A DNA stretch of 64,000 nt from Alistipes sp. ZOR0009 (GTDB lineage Bacteria; Bacteroidota; Bacteroidia; Bacteroidales; ZOR0009). This document shows, one piece after another, positions 8,168 through 16,430 of this stretch; the stretch's first letter is position 1; the number at the start of each line of letters is the position of its first letter. Below the pieces are notes generated by a model. The model did not search any database. It saw only the letters and a program-made list of their open reading frames with translations, and had not been told where the DNA came from. The stretch is from positions 1 to 64,000 of the forward strand of contig NZ_JTLD01000004.1 of NCBI RefSeq assembly GCF_000798815.1, in the 5' to 3' direction. A program made the translations under genes and the position numbers.

Positions 8168-9445
8168 CTAATCAAACATTGGTTTGAGGAACCAACGGTC
8201 AAATAAGGAAACCCCTACTGTAAAGGTAAAATAGTTCTCCTTTATTCCACTTGCAGCTTTTGTGCCACGCTGCCCGTACTCAAATGAAGTGTTAATATAC
8301 GACAATCCCTTCAACGGAAATCCGATCCCTGCAGTTACAGCAATATCCTTAGATTTTTTGCCATCTACCTTGTAGTAAAGATCAGAGTAGCGCGCACCAA
8401 TTCTATACGTAACTCGGCTAAAGTAGTTTCTAAAATCTCTTACATTGGGCGTAAACTCAACCCCTGCTCTTACGGCATTTGTATTCACATACTGAGAAAG
8501 GTGGTCTAAAGGATCAACCTTAGTCCATTGTGTAAACTCGTAATCAAGAGCAAGTGTGAAGGCATCAAACTTACCGTAAGAAAAACCGAGTCCATACTTT
8601 GAAGGGATTCCAAAGTTAACCCTAGAATTGTTATCCTTTATGGTATCGGTAACTCCAATTGAGGAATAAATAAAATCTTTATATGAAGCCCTAATTTTCA
8701 ATTTAGGCTGATAGGTTAAACCTATATTTACAAACTTTTCGTCTCCAATCTTCTTAAAATACTGCATACCGGTAGAGAATCCAACATTCGACACCATTAC
8801 TCGTGTTTCTCGGGTAGAGGACAAGTAATTCGGGTTGGTGCTGGAAAATATGGTATTGTAAGTTCTATCTATCGAACCAAAATAGAGGTTAAAATTTGCA
8901 CCTACAGATAAACCTTCGAGAATCTTCACTCCCACTCCGATCTGTCCCAAATTGATTCCGCCTTTTCCGTTATTCTCGTAGGATACATTTCCAACCTCGG
9001 CAAGAATCTTTTGATCCGTTTCATCATAGGCCATCCTATATCCAACTTGAGTCATTGGCTGAATGGTTAACGCAGTAAAAACGCGCTTCGAAATAGGAAA
9101 CGCTAAGGAAAGGTGGTCAAAGGCAAAACCGTTGAAGCTCGATTTCTTAGTGCGATTTTCAGCATAAATATTATTCGACTCAACACCAAAATCAACTATA
9201 AAGGTTGTTGTGTCTTGTGCTGTCAAAGCCGCTGGATTCAAGTGATTTATGGTAAATCGGCTTCTCAAGCCAATACCTGCATCGCCCATTCCCCTTGTAT
9301 TTGAAAATCCAGGACTAGATAGTTGTCCTATTCCATACAATGTGGATGGTGAATATATATTCTTGCTATATTCTTGAGCGCTAGCTGTCAATCCAATAAC
9401 AGCAAATAGTAGTAAAGACGAAGTACGTAAAGTTTTGCTATACAT
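8168..9445 (-). CDS. Outer-membrane beta-barrel protein (FadL-like)
   Basis: A 425-residue exported protein with a signal peptide (cleavage likely after LTASAQ), followed by a region rich in alternating hydrophobic and aromatic residues typical of transmembrane beta strands. The early segment (STLYGIGQLSSPGFSNTRGMGDAG and NHLNPAALT, written here in parts) resembles the N-terminal part of OmpP1/FadL-type Bacteroidetes barrels. No precise substrate can be given. Its start overlaps the end of coaX by 8 bases, so it belongs to the mfd-coaX-barrel-TPR-lptC operon. It is probably an envelope protein that is co-expressed with the LPS machinery. Confidence 0.7.
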   Translation of the reverse strand: MYSKTLRTSSLLLFAVIGLTASAQEYSKNIYSPSTLYGIGQLSSPGFSNTRGMGDAGIGLRSRFTINHLNPAALTAQDTTTFIVDFGVESNNIYAENRTKKSSFNGFAFDHLSLAFPISKRVFTALTIQPMTQVGYRMAYDETDQKILAEVGNVSYENNGKGGINLGQIGVGVKILEGLSVGANFNLYFGSIDRTYNTIFSSTNPNYLSSTRETRVMVSNVGFSTGMQYFKKIGDEKFVNIGLTYQPKLKIRASYKDFIYSSIGVTDTIKDNNSRVNFGIPSKYGLGFSYGKFDAFTLALDYEFTQWTKVDPLDHLSQYVNTNAVRAGVEFTPNVRDFRNYFSRVTYRIGARYSDLYYKVDGKKSKDIAVTAGIGFPLKGLSYINTSFEYGQRGTKAASGIKENYFTFTVGVSLFDRWFLKPMFD

Positions 9446-10160
9446 TATGCTCTAAAATTCGGTTCAAACCTAGGACTACCAAATTGGGAACGACAAATAT
9501 GCTATTTTTTAATCTTCCATCAAAGAAAAATGCATCCCCGCCAGTAAATATCACCTTCATATCAGGGTAAATAGGTTCAAATTTGTCGATATAAGAGTCC
9601 AACTCAAATATAACACCATTCAAAACTCCAGCCCTAATTGCCTCGGTGGTATTTTTACCAACTAAAGAAAATTCTTCCGTTTTTTCGAGTAAAGGAAGCT
9701 TCGAAGTAAAGGAATTTAATGCCTTAAATCGGGTTGCAATCCCTAGCGATATGTTTCCTCCTACAAAAACTCCTTTGTCGGAAATAACGTCGATGGTGAT
9801 TGCCGTTCCGCAATCAACTACTAAAACGTTTCGGTTGGGGTAAATATTGTTTGCCCCAACTGCTGCTGCCAAACGGTCGAGCCCTAAGGTAGTTGGACTT
9901 TCATACCCATTTACCAACGGAATTGCCGTTTTGTGGTTAAATAACAGTAATTCTGACTCTATATAACTATTGATCCACAAAGGAATAGGCTCTGTTCTTA
10001 CAGACGCGACAATTCCCTTTTCAAACGTAGAATTTGTCTCAAAAAAAAGACGCGCTAGAGGATCTTCCCAAGAGCTACATCTTTCGATGCTGGTAACCTC
10101 CCCATTCTCTACCGAGGCCAACTTTATGCAGGTATTGCCTACATCTACAACTAAGTTCAT
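9438..10160 (-). CDS. coaX: Type III pantothenate kinase
   Basis: First enzyme of coenzyme A synthesis; phosphorylates pantothenate. The 240-residue protein shows the acetate and sugar kinase/Hsc70 fold motifs of CoaX: DVGNTCIKLA near the N terminus (Asp6), GLDRLAAAVGA in the middle, and VVDCGTAITID as the second phosphate-binding motif, followed by a GGNISLG segment. The start codon overlaps the stop of mfd by 4 bases and the end overlaps the barrel gene by 8 bases, so all three are likely co-translated. Confidence 0.93.
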   Translation of the reverse strand: MNLVVDVGNTCIKLASVENGEVTSIERCSSWEDPLARLFFETNSTFEKGIVASVRTEPIPLWINSYIESELLLFNHKTAIPLVNGYESPTTLGLDRLAAAVGANNIYPNRNVLVVDCGTAITIDVISDKGVFVGGNISLGIATRFKALNSFTSKLPLLEKTEEFSLVGKNTTEAIRAGVLNGVIFELDSYIDKFEPIYPDMKVIFTGGDAFFFDGRLKNSIFVVPNLVVLGLNRILEHNV

Positions 10161-13100
10161 AGTGCCGCCTCCCGCATTTTGGATAGAACGGAATAAGCCG
10201 CATCTACATCCTTAACATTTGGAATGGATATGTACAATTTTTCGTTTGCCTGCTTTACCTTAAAGCTTTGTGGCGATTTTTGAAGATATGCAATCAACTT
10301 CCCAAACATCGGCATTTGATAGTAACCAGACATCTGATTAGATATGAAGTAAACGATCATAATGCCATTTTTTAAGATAATCTTTTCGAATCCTAACGAC
10401 ATAGCCAACCGCCTTAACTTTACAACATGCAGCAGCTGCTCAACCTCTAACGGCATTGGGCCAAATCGATCGACAAGCCTTGCTTTGTATTTTTCAAGTT
10501 CCTCCTCATCGTCAATTGCGTCAAGTTCTCGATACAACCGAATTTTTTCGGGGATACTTCCAATGTAGGCATCGGGCAGTAAGAGTTCCATATCGGTATC
10601 AATATGGCAATCTGTTACAAAATTAATATCGTGCTTTTCTGGTTCGCTCTCTGCGTTTTCAAATAGATAGCGAAATTCAGAATCCTTCAATTCTTGGATT
10701 GCCTCATTCAATATTTTATGGTAGGCTTCAAATCCTATTTCTGCGATAAACCCACTTTGTTCTCCACCTAGCAGGTTACCAGCACCTCGAATATCCAAAT
10801 CCTGCATCGCAATATTAAAGCCACTTCCCAAATCGGAGAAATCTTCAATAGCCTTCAACCTACGCCGTGAATCTTGTGGAAGACCAGAGACAGGAGGTGC
10901 TAGCAGGTAACAAAAAGCCTTTTTATTAGAACGCCCAACCCGGCCTCTAAGCTGATGCAAGTCGCTCAACCCAAACTGATGGGCGTTATTTATAATAATG
11001 GTATTCGCATTCGGAATATCTAATCCAGACTCTATGATAGAGGTTGCCAGAAGAATGTCCGCTTCTCCGTTGATAAATGCCATCATAGTTTTCTCCAACT
11101 TCTCAGGTTCCATCTGACCATGAGCAACCAATGTTTTTATGTTGGGAACCAACTTTTTGATATAGTTTTCGACTTCAAGAATATCGATTACCCGATTATG
11201 AACAAAGAAAACCTGCCCTCCTCTATCCAATTCGTAAGCAATTGCTTCGCGAATTATTTCCTCGTTAAAGGTGTGAACTTCTGTCGAAACTGGATGCCTA
11301 TTAGGCGGCGGCGTTTGGATGATAGACAAATCTCGAACCCCCATAAGGGAAAACTGTAAGGTTCTAGGAATTGGCGTTGCGGTAAGGGTAAGCGTATCTA
11401 CATCGTGCTTCATCTGCCTAAGCTTTTCTTTTGCAGACACCCCAAATTTTTGCTCTTCATCGATAACAAGCAACCCAAGATCCTTAAATTTTACATCCTT
11501 TCCGACAATACGATGCGTTCCTATTAGAATATCGACCTTTCCTTCCACAACATCTTTTAAGATTTCCTTAGATTCCTTTGCCGTTTTCAGACGACTTATC
11601 GACTCTATTCTAACTGGGAAATCCTTAAGCCTATCCCTAAATGTTTTTAGATGCTGAAGGGCGAGAATCGTTGTTGGCACAAGAACCGCAACCTGCTTGC
11701 TATCTGCCGCTGCTTTCAAGGCTGCTCGAACAGCAATCTCCGTTTTACCAAAACCAACATCTCCACAAACCAGTCTATCCATCGGCATCTCCGATTCCAT
11801 ATCCTCTTTAAAGGCCTTTGTGGCACGAACCTGATCTGGTGTGTCCTCGTAAATAAACGATGCTTCCAGCTCATACTGCATAAAGGAATCGGCAGAAAAC
11901 TGGTATCCCTTCGATGCTCTTCTCTGCGAATAGAGGGCTATCAGGTCCTTTGCAATATCCTTTACCTTTTTCTTTGTCTGGGTTTTTAATTTTTGCCAAG
12001 CACCGCTACCGAGCTTATAAATTTTAGGAGGTTCACTATCCTTACTTTTAAATTTTGAAATACGATGCAGCGCATGAATATTTACAAATAGGACATCGTT
12101 ATCACGATATACCAGCTTAATAGCCTCCTGCATTTTCCCGTTGACCTCTGTTTTCACCAAGCCTCCAAATACGCCAACACCGTGGTCTATATGCACTACA
12201 AAATCGCCAATTTGAAGGTTGCTCAACTCCTGAATCGTAATTGACTCACTTTTATTCAACTCTCCGCGAAGCTTATACTTTTGGTATCGCTCAAAAATTT
12301 GGTGATCTGTATAGCAGCACAACTTCGCCTGATGATCCACAAACCCCTCATGCAGGGCAAGCTGTACAAAGTCAAACTCAATATGCTTTTTTGTAATAGA
12401 ATCAAAAATGGCATGCAACCTCTCCACCTGAGCGGGGTTCTCGGAAATGAGGCAGGTGGTGTATCCCATCTCTCCATTATCCATTATGGTGTTGGAAAGT
12501 AGCTCAAAGTTTTTATTGAAGGTTGGCTGGGGGGTTGTTGAAAATTCGACGACAGTATTGCCGCTGACCAATACCGAAGGGGCTAGCGATATTACAGAGA
12601 AACGGGTAAATCCCTCTAACAAGTTATCGGGGGTGATTATCCACTCCTGTTTTTCTCCCTTTCCTTGCGCAGATTCGATTTTTGTAACATCCGTATTTGC
12701 ATCTATTTCAACAAAACGCCGATGCACAAAATCAGGCTCTACAACCCAAAACTTCGAGGATTCAGGAATATAGTCGAATATGCTAACCTTTAGCTCTGAT
12801 AGCGACGCATTTTTGAGGTTAGGAACAACCTCAATAAACGGAAGACGATCCTCGGAAAGCTGCGTATCTATATTAAAGGTCCGAAGAGACTCCACTTCGT
12901 CTCCAAAAAAATCTACACGATATGGTCTGTTGTCCGAGAAGGAAAAAATATCTACAATACCACCACGCACCGCAAACTGTCCTGGTTCAAAAACAAAATC
13001 GACCCGTTCAAAATTGTACTCCAAAAGAACATCACGAACAAAGTCTATAGAGACCTTCTCTCCGATACTTATTTTAAGGGTATTGGTTCTTAACTTCTCC

Positions 13101-13537
13101 GACGAAACGACCTTTTCGATAAGCGCTTCGGGATAGGTAACAATTGCCAAAAAACCATCTTTGGGGGCTCCCTCTTTTAGCGCATTAAGCACAGCCGTAC
13201 GCTGAATAATTCCAGAAGGGTCTTCTTGCCCATACTGTATAGAGCGCTTATAGGCCGAAGGAAAAAAGAGGATTCGGTCGGATTGTGTTAGATTAAAGAG
13301 GTCGTTATAAAAATAGGCGGCATCATCCTTTTCGTTTAGCACGAAAAAGAGAACCTGCTCATTGGCCAAAATCAGCGAGGCCACCACACTCTGTGCCGAG
13401 CCATTTAGCCCATCTATCTTTATTGAAGAGCAGCCAGACTTCAAATGCGTTTTCAATGCATGGACAGAGTCCTGCTGCTCTATTCTCTTAACAAGCTGTT
13501 GAACGTTCAAGTTGTTTGATTTTAACTTCGAACGCAA
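10157..13537 (-). CDS. mfd: Transcription-repair coupling factor Mfd
   Basis: A large (about 1,126 residues) DNA translocase that removes RNA polymerase stalled at DNA damage and recruits UvrA. Order of domains: UvrB-like N-terminal region, a CarD/RID polymerase-interaction domain (around the segment GDFVVHIDHGVGVFGG), a superfamily 2 helicase core with Walker A GDVGFGKTE and the DEEQ box (VIDEEQKFGV), a TRCF translocation motif region (LHQLRGRVGRSNKKAFCYLL) and a C-terminal TRCF domain. There is no ATG near the start; the coding frame opens at a TTG at 13537, or at another TTG nine codons later (13510), after an in-frame TGA a few codons upstream. Start is uncertain; identity is not. It heads the operon with coaX. 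Confidence 0.95.
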   Translation of the reverse strand: MRSKLKSNNLNVQQLVKRIEQQDSVHALKTHLKSGCSSIKIDGLNGSAQSVVASLILANEQVLFFVLNEKDDAAYFYNDLFNLTQSDRILFFPSAYKRSIQYGQEDPSGIIQRTAVLNALKEGAPKDGFLAIVTYPEALIEKVVSSEKLRTNTLKISIGEKVSIDFVRDVLLEYNFERVDFVFEPGQFAVRGGIVDIFSFSDNRPYRVDFFGDEVESLRTFNIDTQLSEDRLPFIEVVPNLKNASLSELKVSIFDYIPESSKFWVVEPDFVHRRFVEIDANTDVTKIESAQGKGEKQEWIITPDNLLEGFTRFSVISLAPSVLVSGNTVVEFSTTPQPTFNKNFELLSNTIMDNGEMGYTTCLISENPAQVERLHAIFDSITKKHIEFDFVQLALHEGFVDHQAKLCCYTDHQIFERYQKYKLRGELNKSESITIQELSNLQIGDFVVHIDHGVGVFGGLVKTEVNGKMQEAIKLVYRDNDVLFVNIHALHRISKFKSKDSEPPKIYKLGSGAWQKLKTQTKKKVKDIAKDLIALYSQRRASKGYQFSADSFMQYELEASFIYEDTPDQVRATKAFKEDMESEMPMDRLVCGDVGFGKTEIAVRAALKAAADSKQVAVLVPTTILALQHLKTFRDRLKDFPVRIESISRLKTAKESKEILKDVVEGKVDILIGTHRIVGKDVKFKDLGLLVIDEEQKFGVSAKEKLRQMKHDVDTLTLTATPIPRTLQFSLMGVRDLSIIQTPPPNRHPVSTEVHTFNEEIIREAIAYELDRGGQVFFVHNRVIDILEVENYIKKLVPNIKTLVAHGQMEPEKLEKTMMAFINGEADILLATSIIESGLDIPNANTIIINNAHQFGLSDLHQLRGRVGRSNKKAFCYLLAPPVSGLPQDSRRRLKAIEDFSDLGSGFNIAMQDLDIRGAGNLLGGEQSGFIAEIGFEAYHKILNEAIQELKDSEFRYLFENAESEPEKHDINFVTDCHIDTDMELLLPDAYIGSIPEKIRLYRELDAIDDEEELEKYKARLVDRFGPMPLEVEQLLHVVKLRRLAMSLGFEKIILKNGIMIVYFISNQMSGYYQMPMFGKLIAYLQKSPQSFKVKQANEKLYISIPNVKDVDAAYSVLSKMREAAL

Positions 13538-13582
13538 ATTTAATCAATAATTCTCAACACAAGGAGTATTCGGCAATAGTAT

Positions 13583-14620
13583 TCAACCTTGATTTACTGA
13601 CGCTTCCTGCATAAACTCCTCTGCCTTTTTTACTAAACGATACGATCCGACCATAAAAGGAATTCGCTGGTGTAATGAAGTTGGCTTTATTTCAAGAATT
13701 CGCTTGGTGCCAGTAGAAGCCTTACCTCCAGCCTGCTCGGCCAAAAAAGCAATAGGGTTGCACTCATAAATCAGACGAAGTTTACCTTCTGGTTTCGAGT
13801 GCGTTTGTGGGTAAAGAAAAATCCCACCATAGAGAAGATTTCGATGAAAATCGCTCACCAAGCTCCCAATGTATCTAGCGGAATAAGGTCTGTTAGTTGC
13901 TGGGGATTCCTCCTTACAATAGTCGATATAGCGCTTTATGCCTGTTGGAAAGGATTTATAGTTCCCCTCATTTACCGAATATATCTTTCCCGACTTAGGG
14001 GTTTCGATTCCATTATGCGACAAGCAAAACTCTCCGATAGAAGGGTCTAAGGTAAAACCGTAAACTCCTTTACCTGTAGTGTACACCAGCATGGTAGAGG
14101 AACCATAAATAATGTAACCTGCACAAACCTGTTTTTGCCCTTCCTGCAAGAAATCCTCTAAAACGGCCTTCTCTCCACGAGGACTAATACGGCGATAAAT
14201 GGAGAAAATTGTACCTACCGAAACGTTAGAGTCCAAGTTCGCCGAGCCGTCAAGCGGATCCATACACACAATGTACTTTCCCTCTCTCGACATTTCATCC
14301 TCAAAGTTTACAATTTCATCATTTTCCTCTGAGGCTACCCCACAGCATTCGGTGCTATTTTTTAAGCTATTAATAAAAAGTTCATTGGCAATATAGTCAA
14401 GCTTTCGCTGCTCTTCCCCTTGGACATTTACAGTACCTATAGTTCCTAAAATGTCTGCAAGACCTGCCTTGTTTATCGACCTGTTTACAATCTTAGCCGC
14501 TACGCTGATATGGTGCAGCAAGCGGGTAAATTCGCCTGTTGCGTATGGGAAATCGGCTTGGCGCTCAATAATAAACTCGGATAATGTTGTAACCTTGTAC
14601 TTTTTTAAAATAGCATTCAT
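13583..14620 (-). CDS. fbp: Fructose-1,6-bisphosphatase, class I
   Basis: Hydrolyses fructose 1,6-bisphosphate to fructose 6-phosphate in gluconeogenesis. At 345 residues it has the normal class I size. Recognisable parts are the SEEND metal-binding loop, the [13 protein letters not shown] active-site motif, [19 protein letters not shown] and the C-terminal [14 protein letters not shown]. The usual W in WDPLDGSSN is replaced by M, which is a mild change. It is divergent from the aspartate kinase gene and runs as a single gene, 45 bases upstream of the mfd start on the same strand. Confidence 0.95.
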   Translation of the reverse strand: MNAILKKYKVTTLSEFIIERQADFPYATGEFTRLLHHISVAAKIVNRSINKAGLADILGTIGTVNVQGEEQRKLDYIANELFINSLKNSTECCGVASEENDEIVNFEDEMSREGKYIVCMDPLDGSANLDSNVSVGTIFSIYRRISPRGEKAVLEDFLQEGQKQVCAGYIIYGSSTMLVYTTGKGVYGFTLDPSIGEFCLSHNGIETPKSGKIYSVNEGNYKSFPTGIKRYIDYCKEESPATNRPYSARYIGSLVSDFHRNLLYGGIFLYPQTHSKPEGKLRLIYECNPIAFLAEQAGGKASTGTKRILEIKPTSLHQRIPFMVGSYRLVKKAEEFMQEASVNQG

Positions 14621-14955
14621 GACTTATAAAGATAATAGAACCTTACACTGCTACCTACCGGTTGGACATGCTGCAAATTAATATAAATAAAACCACCCAT
14701 GCAAACGTTTGCGCTATAATTTAAAATAGACAAATGAAATTAAAGCTACATTTATCAACCAACAAGACATTTATACATTACTATTTGTTATATTCAAACA
14801 ACAAGCAGCAACAACACCTACTATTCAGCATTGTTTTTTCCATCTTTTTAATTTTACATCGATTTATATCGGTTTTGAGGTTACTTATACCTTAAAACAG
14901 AAGCTAAATTCAAGACAAAACATGCTATCCCTACTATTTTTAGTAACTTTCGACC
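14621..14955. other. Intergenic region between fbp and lysC
   Basis: Divergent promoter region, AT-rich, with no convincing coding sequence. A weak plus-strand candidate promoter element TAACTTTC lies at 14944-14951, one base off TAnnTTTG, with no clear upstream TTG. For fbp I see no consensus promoter that I would defend. Confidence 0.4.
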
Positions 14956-15060
14956 CGCCATAAATTGGCGTTAAATGCAACCTGCATGCTGTACAACGCG
15001 TACATGCATCAAAACAACCTTGTCATGCGGGTTCATCCAACCGTAAAACAGCATATTCGG
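14956..15060 (+). promoter_or_regulatory. Structured leader of aspartate kinase gene
   Basis: Three inverted repeats occur just upstream of the chosen start. They are CGCCA-5-TGGCG at 14956-14970; TGTAC-5-GTACA at 14990-15004, extended by ATGC/GCAT to 14986-15009 with a one-base bulge; and AACCTGCATG/CATGCGGGTT pairing 14979-14988 with 15024-15033 (ten pairs, one T-G). The last two share bases 14986-14988 and so compete, which is the arrangement expected of an attenuator-type leader. It does not match the lysine riboswitch that I know. The regulatory role is inference. Confidence 0.4.
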
Positions 15061-16314
15061 ATGAAAGTATTCAAATTTGGAGGAGCATCTGTTAAGGATG
15101 CCAACGGAGTTAAAAATGTATGCGGTATTATTTCCAGTACCCCAGAAAATTTGGTGGTCGTTGTTTCGGCCATGGGAAAAACAACCAATGCGTTTGAACG
15201 GATATTAAACGCCTATCTTGACGATAAGCAGGAGATCCTACAGGCAGAGGTTAAGGCCCTGAAGAAATACCACGAGGAAATAATTTCGAACCTATTCGAA
15301 AATCCAGCACAGCCTCTATTCGAAATGGAAGCAACTTTCGAAGGGCTTTTGTACTTTCTTTCCATTAACACCAAGCGCGACTACGATTTCTGCTACGATC
15401 AGGTTGTATCTGTAGGCGAGCTGATATCGACAAAAATTGTAGCTAGCTACCTAGCCACCCAAAATGTAAATGCAGAGTGGATAGATGTACGGACCATACT
15501 CCGCACCGACAGCACCTATCGCGATGCCAACGTCGACTTCGATAAATCTGCCGAGCTATTTAAAAACCAGATAGACTTTAGCAAAACCCAAGTATACCTA
15601 ACCCAAGGTTTTATTGGCGCCAACCACAAAGGCTTCTCGACTACGCTTGGCCGCGAAGGTTCGGACTACACCGCAGCAATAATTGCCAACCTGCTAAACG
15701 GAGAAAGCGTTACCATTTGGAAAGACGTGCCAGGCGTACTAAATGCAGATCCTCGAATATTTAATGAAACGGTACATCTGCCATCGGTATCATACAAGCA
15801 GGCAATAGAGCTGGCATTCTTTGGAGCGCAAATTATCCACCCCAAAACCATAAAGCCACTACAAAACAAGGGAATTCCCCTTTACGTAAAGTCGTTTGTA
15901 GAGCCAAGTGCCGTTGGAACCGAGGTTGCGGCCTCCATTTCGAAGATTGATGCCGTGCCCGTATACATCTTAAAGCAGCAGCAGGTACTTATATCCGTAG
16001 AGCCCAAAGATTACTCCTTCGCATTAGAAGATAGCTGGATTAAGCTCTTTACAATAATGCAAAAGCACCGACTAAAGACAAACCTAGTTCAAAATTCTGC
16101 CATAAGCATCAGCATCTGCGTAGATGGAAATAACCACTACCTAAACGATGCGCTAGAGGAGATGATGAACTCGTTTAGGGTAAAGTACAACGAGAACCTA
16201 AGTCTCCTAACCATCCAAAACTACAACGAGCAAATTCTCGAAAACTACTCCTGCAACAAGGAGGTGCTGCTGATGCAAAAGAGCCGCCGAACAGCCCGAA
16301 TTCTTTATAAGTAG
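15061..16314 (+). CDS. lysC: Aspartate kinase
   Basis: Phosphorylates aspartate at the start of lysine, threonine, methionine and diaminopimelate synthesis, so it also feeds the cell-wall pathway encoded in the dcw cluster. About 417 residues, monofunctional: the N-terminal kinase domain has KFGGASVKDA (5-14), VVVVSAMGKTTNA, GREGSDYTAA and WKDVPGVLNADPR, and ACT-type regulatory regions follow from about residue 300. The reading frame is open back to 14965, but the ATG at 15061 gives the canonical MKVFKFGG start, and the extension overlaps the structured leader. A terminator follows. There is no fused homoserine dehydrogenase. Confidence 0.92.
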   Translation: MKVFKFGGASVKDANGVKNVCGIISSTPENLVVVVSAMGKTTNAFERILNAYLDDKQEILQAEVKALKKYHEEIISNLFENPAQPLFEMEATFEGLLYFLSINTKRDYDFCYDQVVSVGELISTKIVASYLATQNVNAEWIDVRTILRTDSTYRDANVDFDKSAELFKNQIDFSKTQVYLTQGFIGANHKGFSTTLGREGSDYTAAIIANLLNGESVTIWKDVPGVLNADPRIFNETVHLPSVSYKQAIELAFFGAQIIHPKTIKPLQNKGIPLYVKSFVEPSAVGTEVAASISKIDAVPVYILKQQQVLISVEPKDYSFALEDSWIKLFTIMQKHRLKTNLVQNSAISISICVDGNNHYLNDALEEMMNSFRVKYNENLSLLTIQNYNEQILENYSCNKEVLLMQKSRRTARILYK

Positions 16315-16330
16315 TACCACCAACCCTATA

Positions 16331-16366
16331 AAATAAAACCTCGAAGATTACTCTTCGAGGTTTTTT
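16331..16366. terminator. Bidirectional terminator
   Basis: CCTCGAAGA-TTA-CTCTTCGAGG followed by TTTTTT on the plus strand; on the minus strand the same hairpin is followed by TTTTATTTTA. It serves the convergent ends of the aspartate kinase gene and the sensor gene. Confidence 0.92.
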
Positions 16367-16430
16367 CGAACTTGATTTCAAAACAAGGCTGAGTCTCTAG
16401 AACTATAATTATCCTAAATCACCACGCTGG

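Noticed and set aside
8134-8202. Longer start for the TPR protein
   Set aside because: It would place 23 residues in front of a clear signal peptide and overlap the upstream barrel gene.
14965-15060. N-terminal extension of aspartate kinase
   Set aside because: The family N terminus (MKVFKFGG) begins at 15061 and the upstream part is dominated by inverted repeats.
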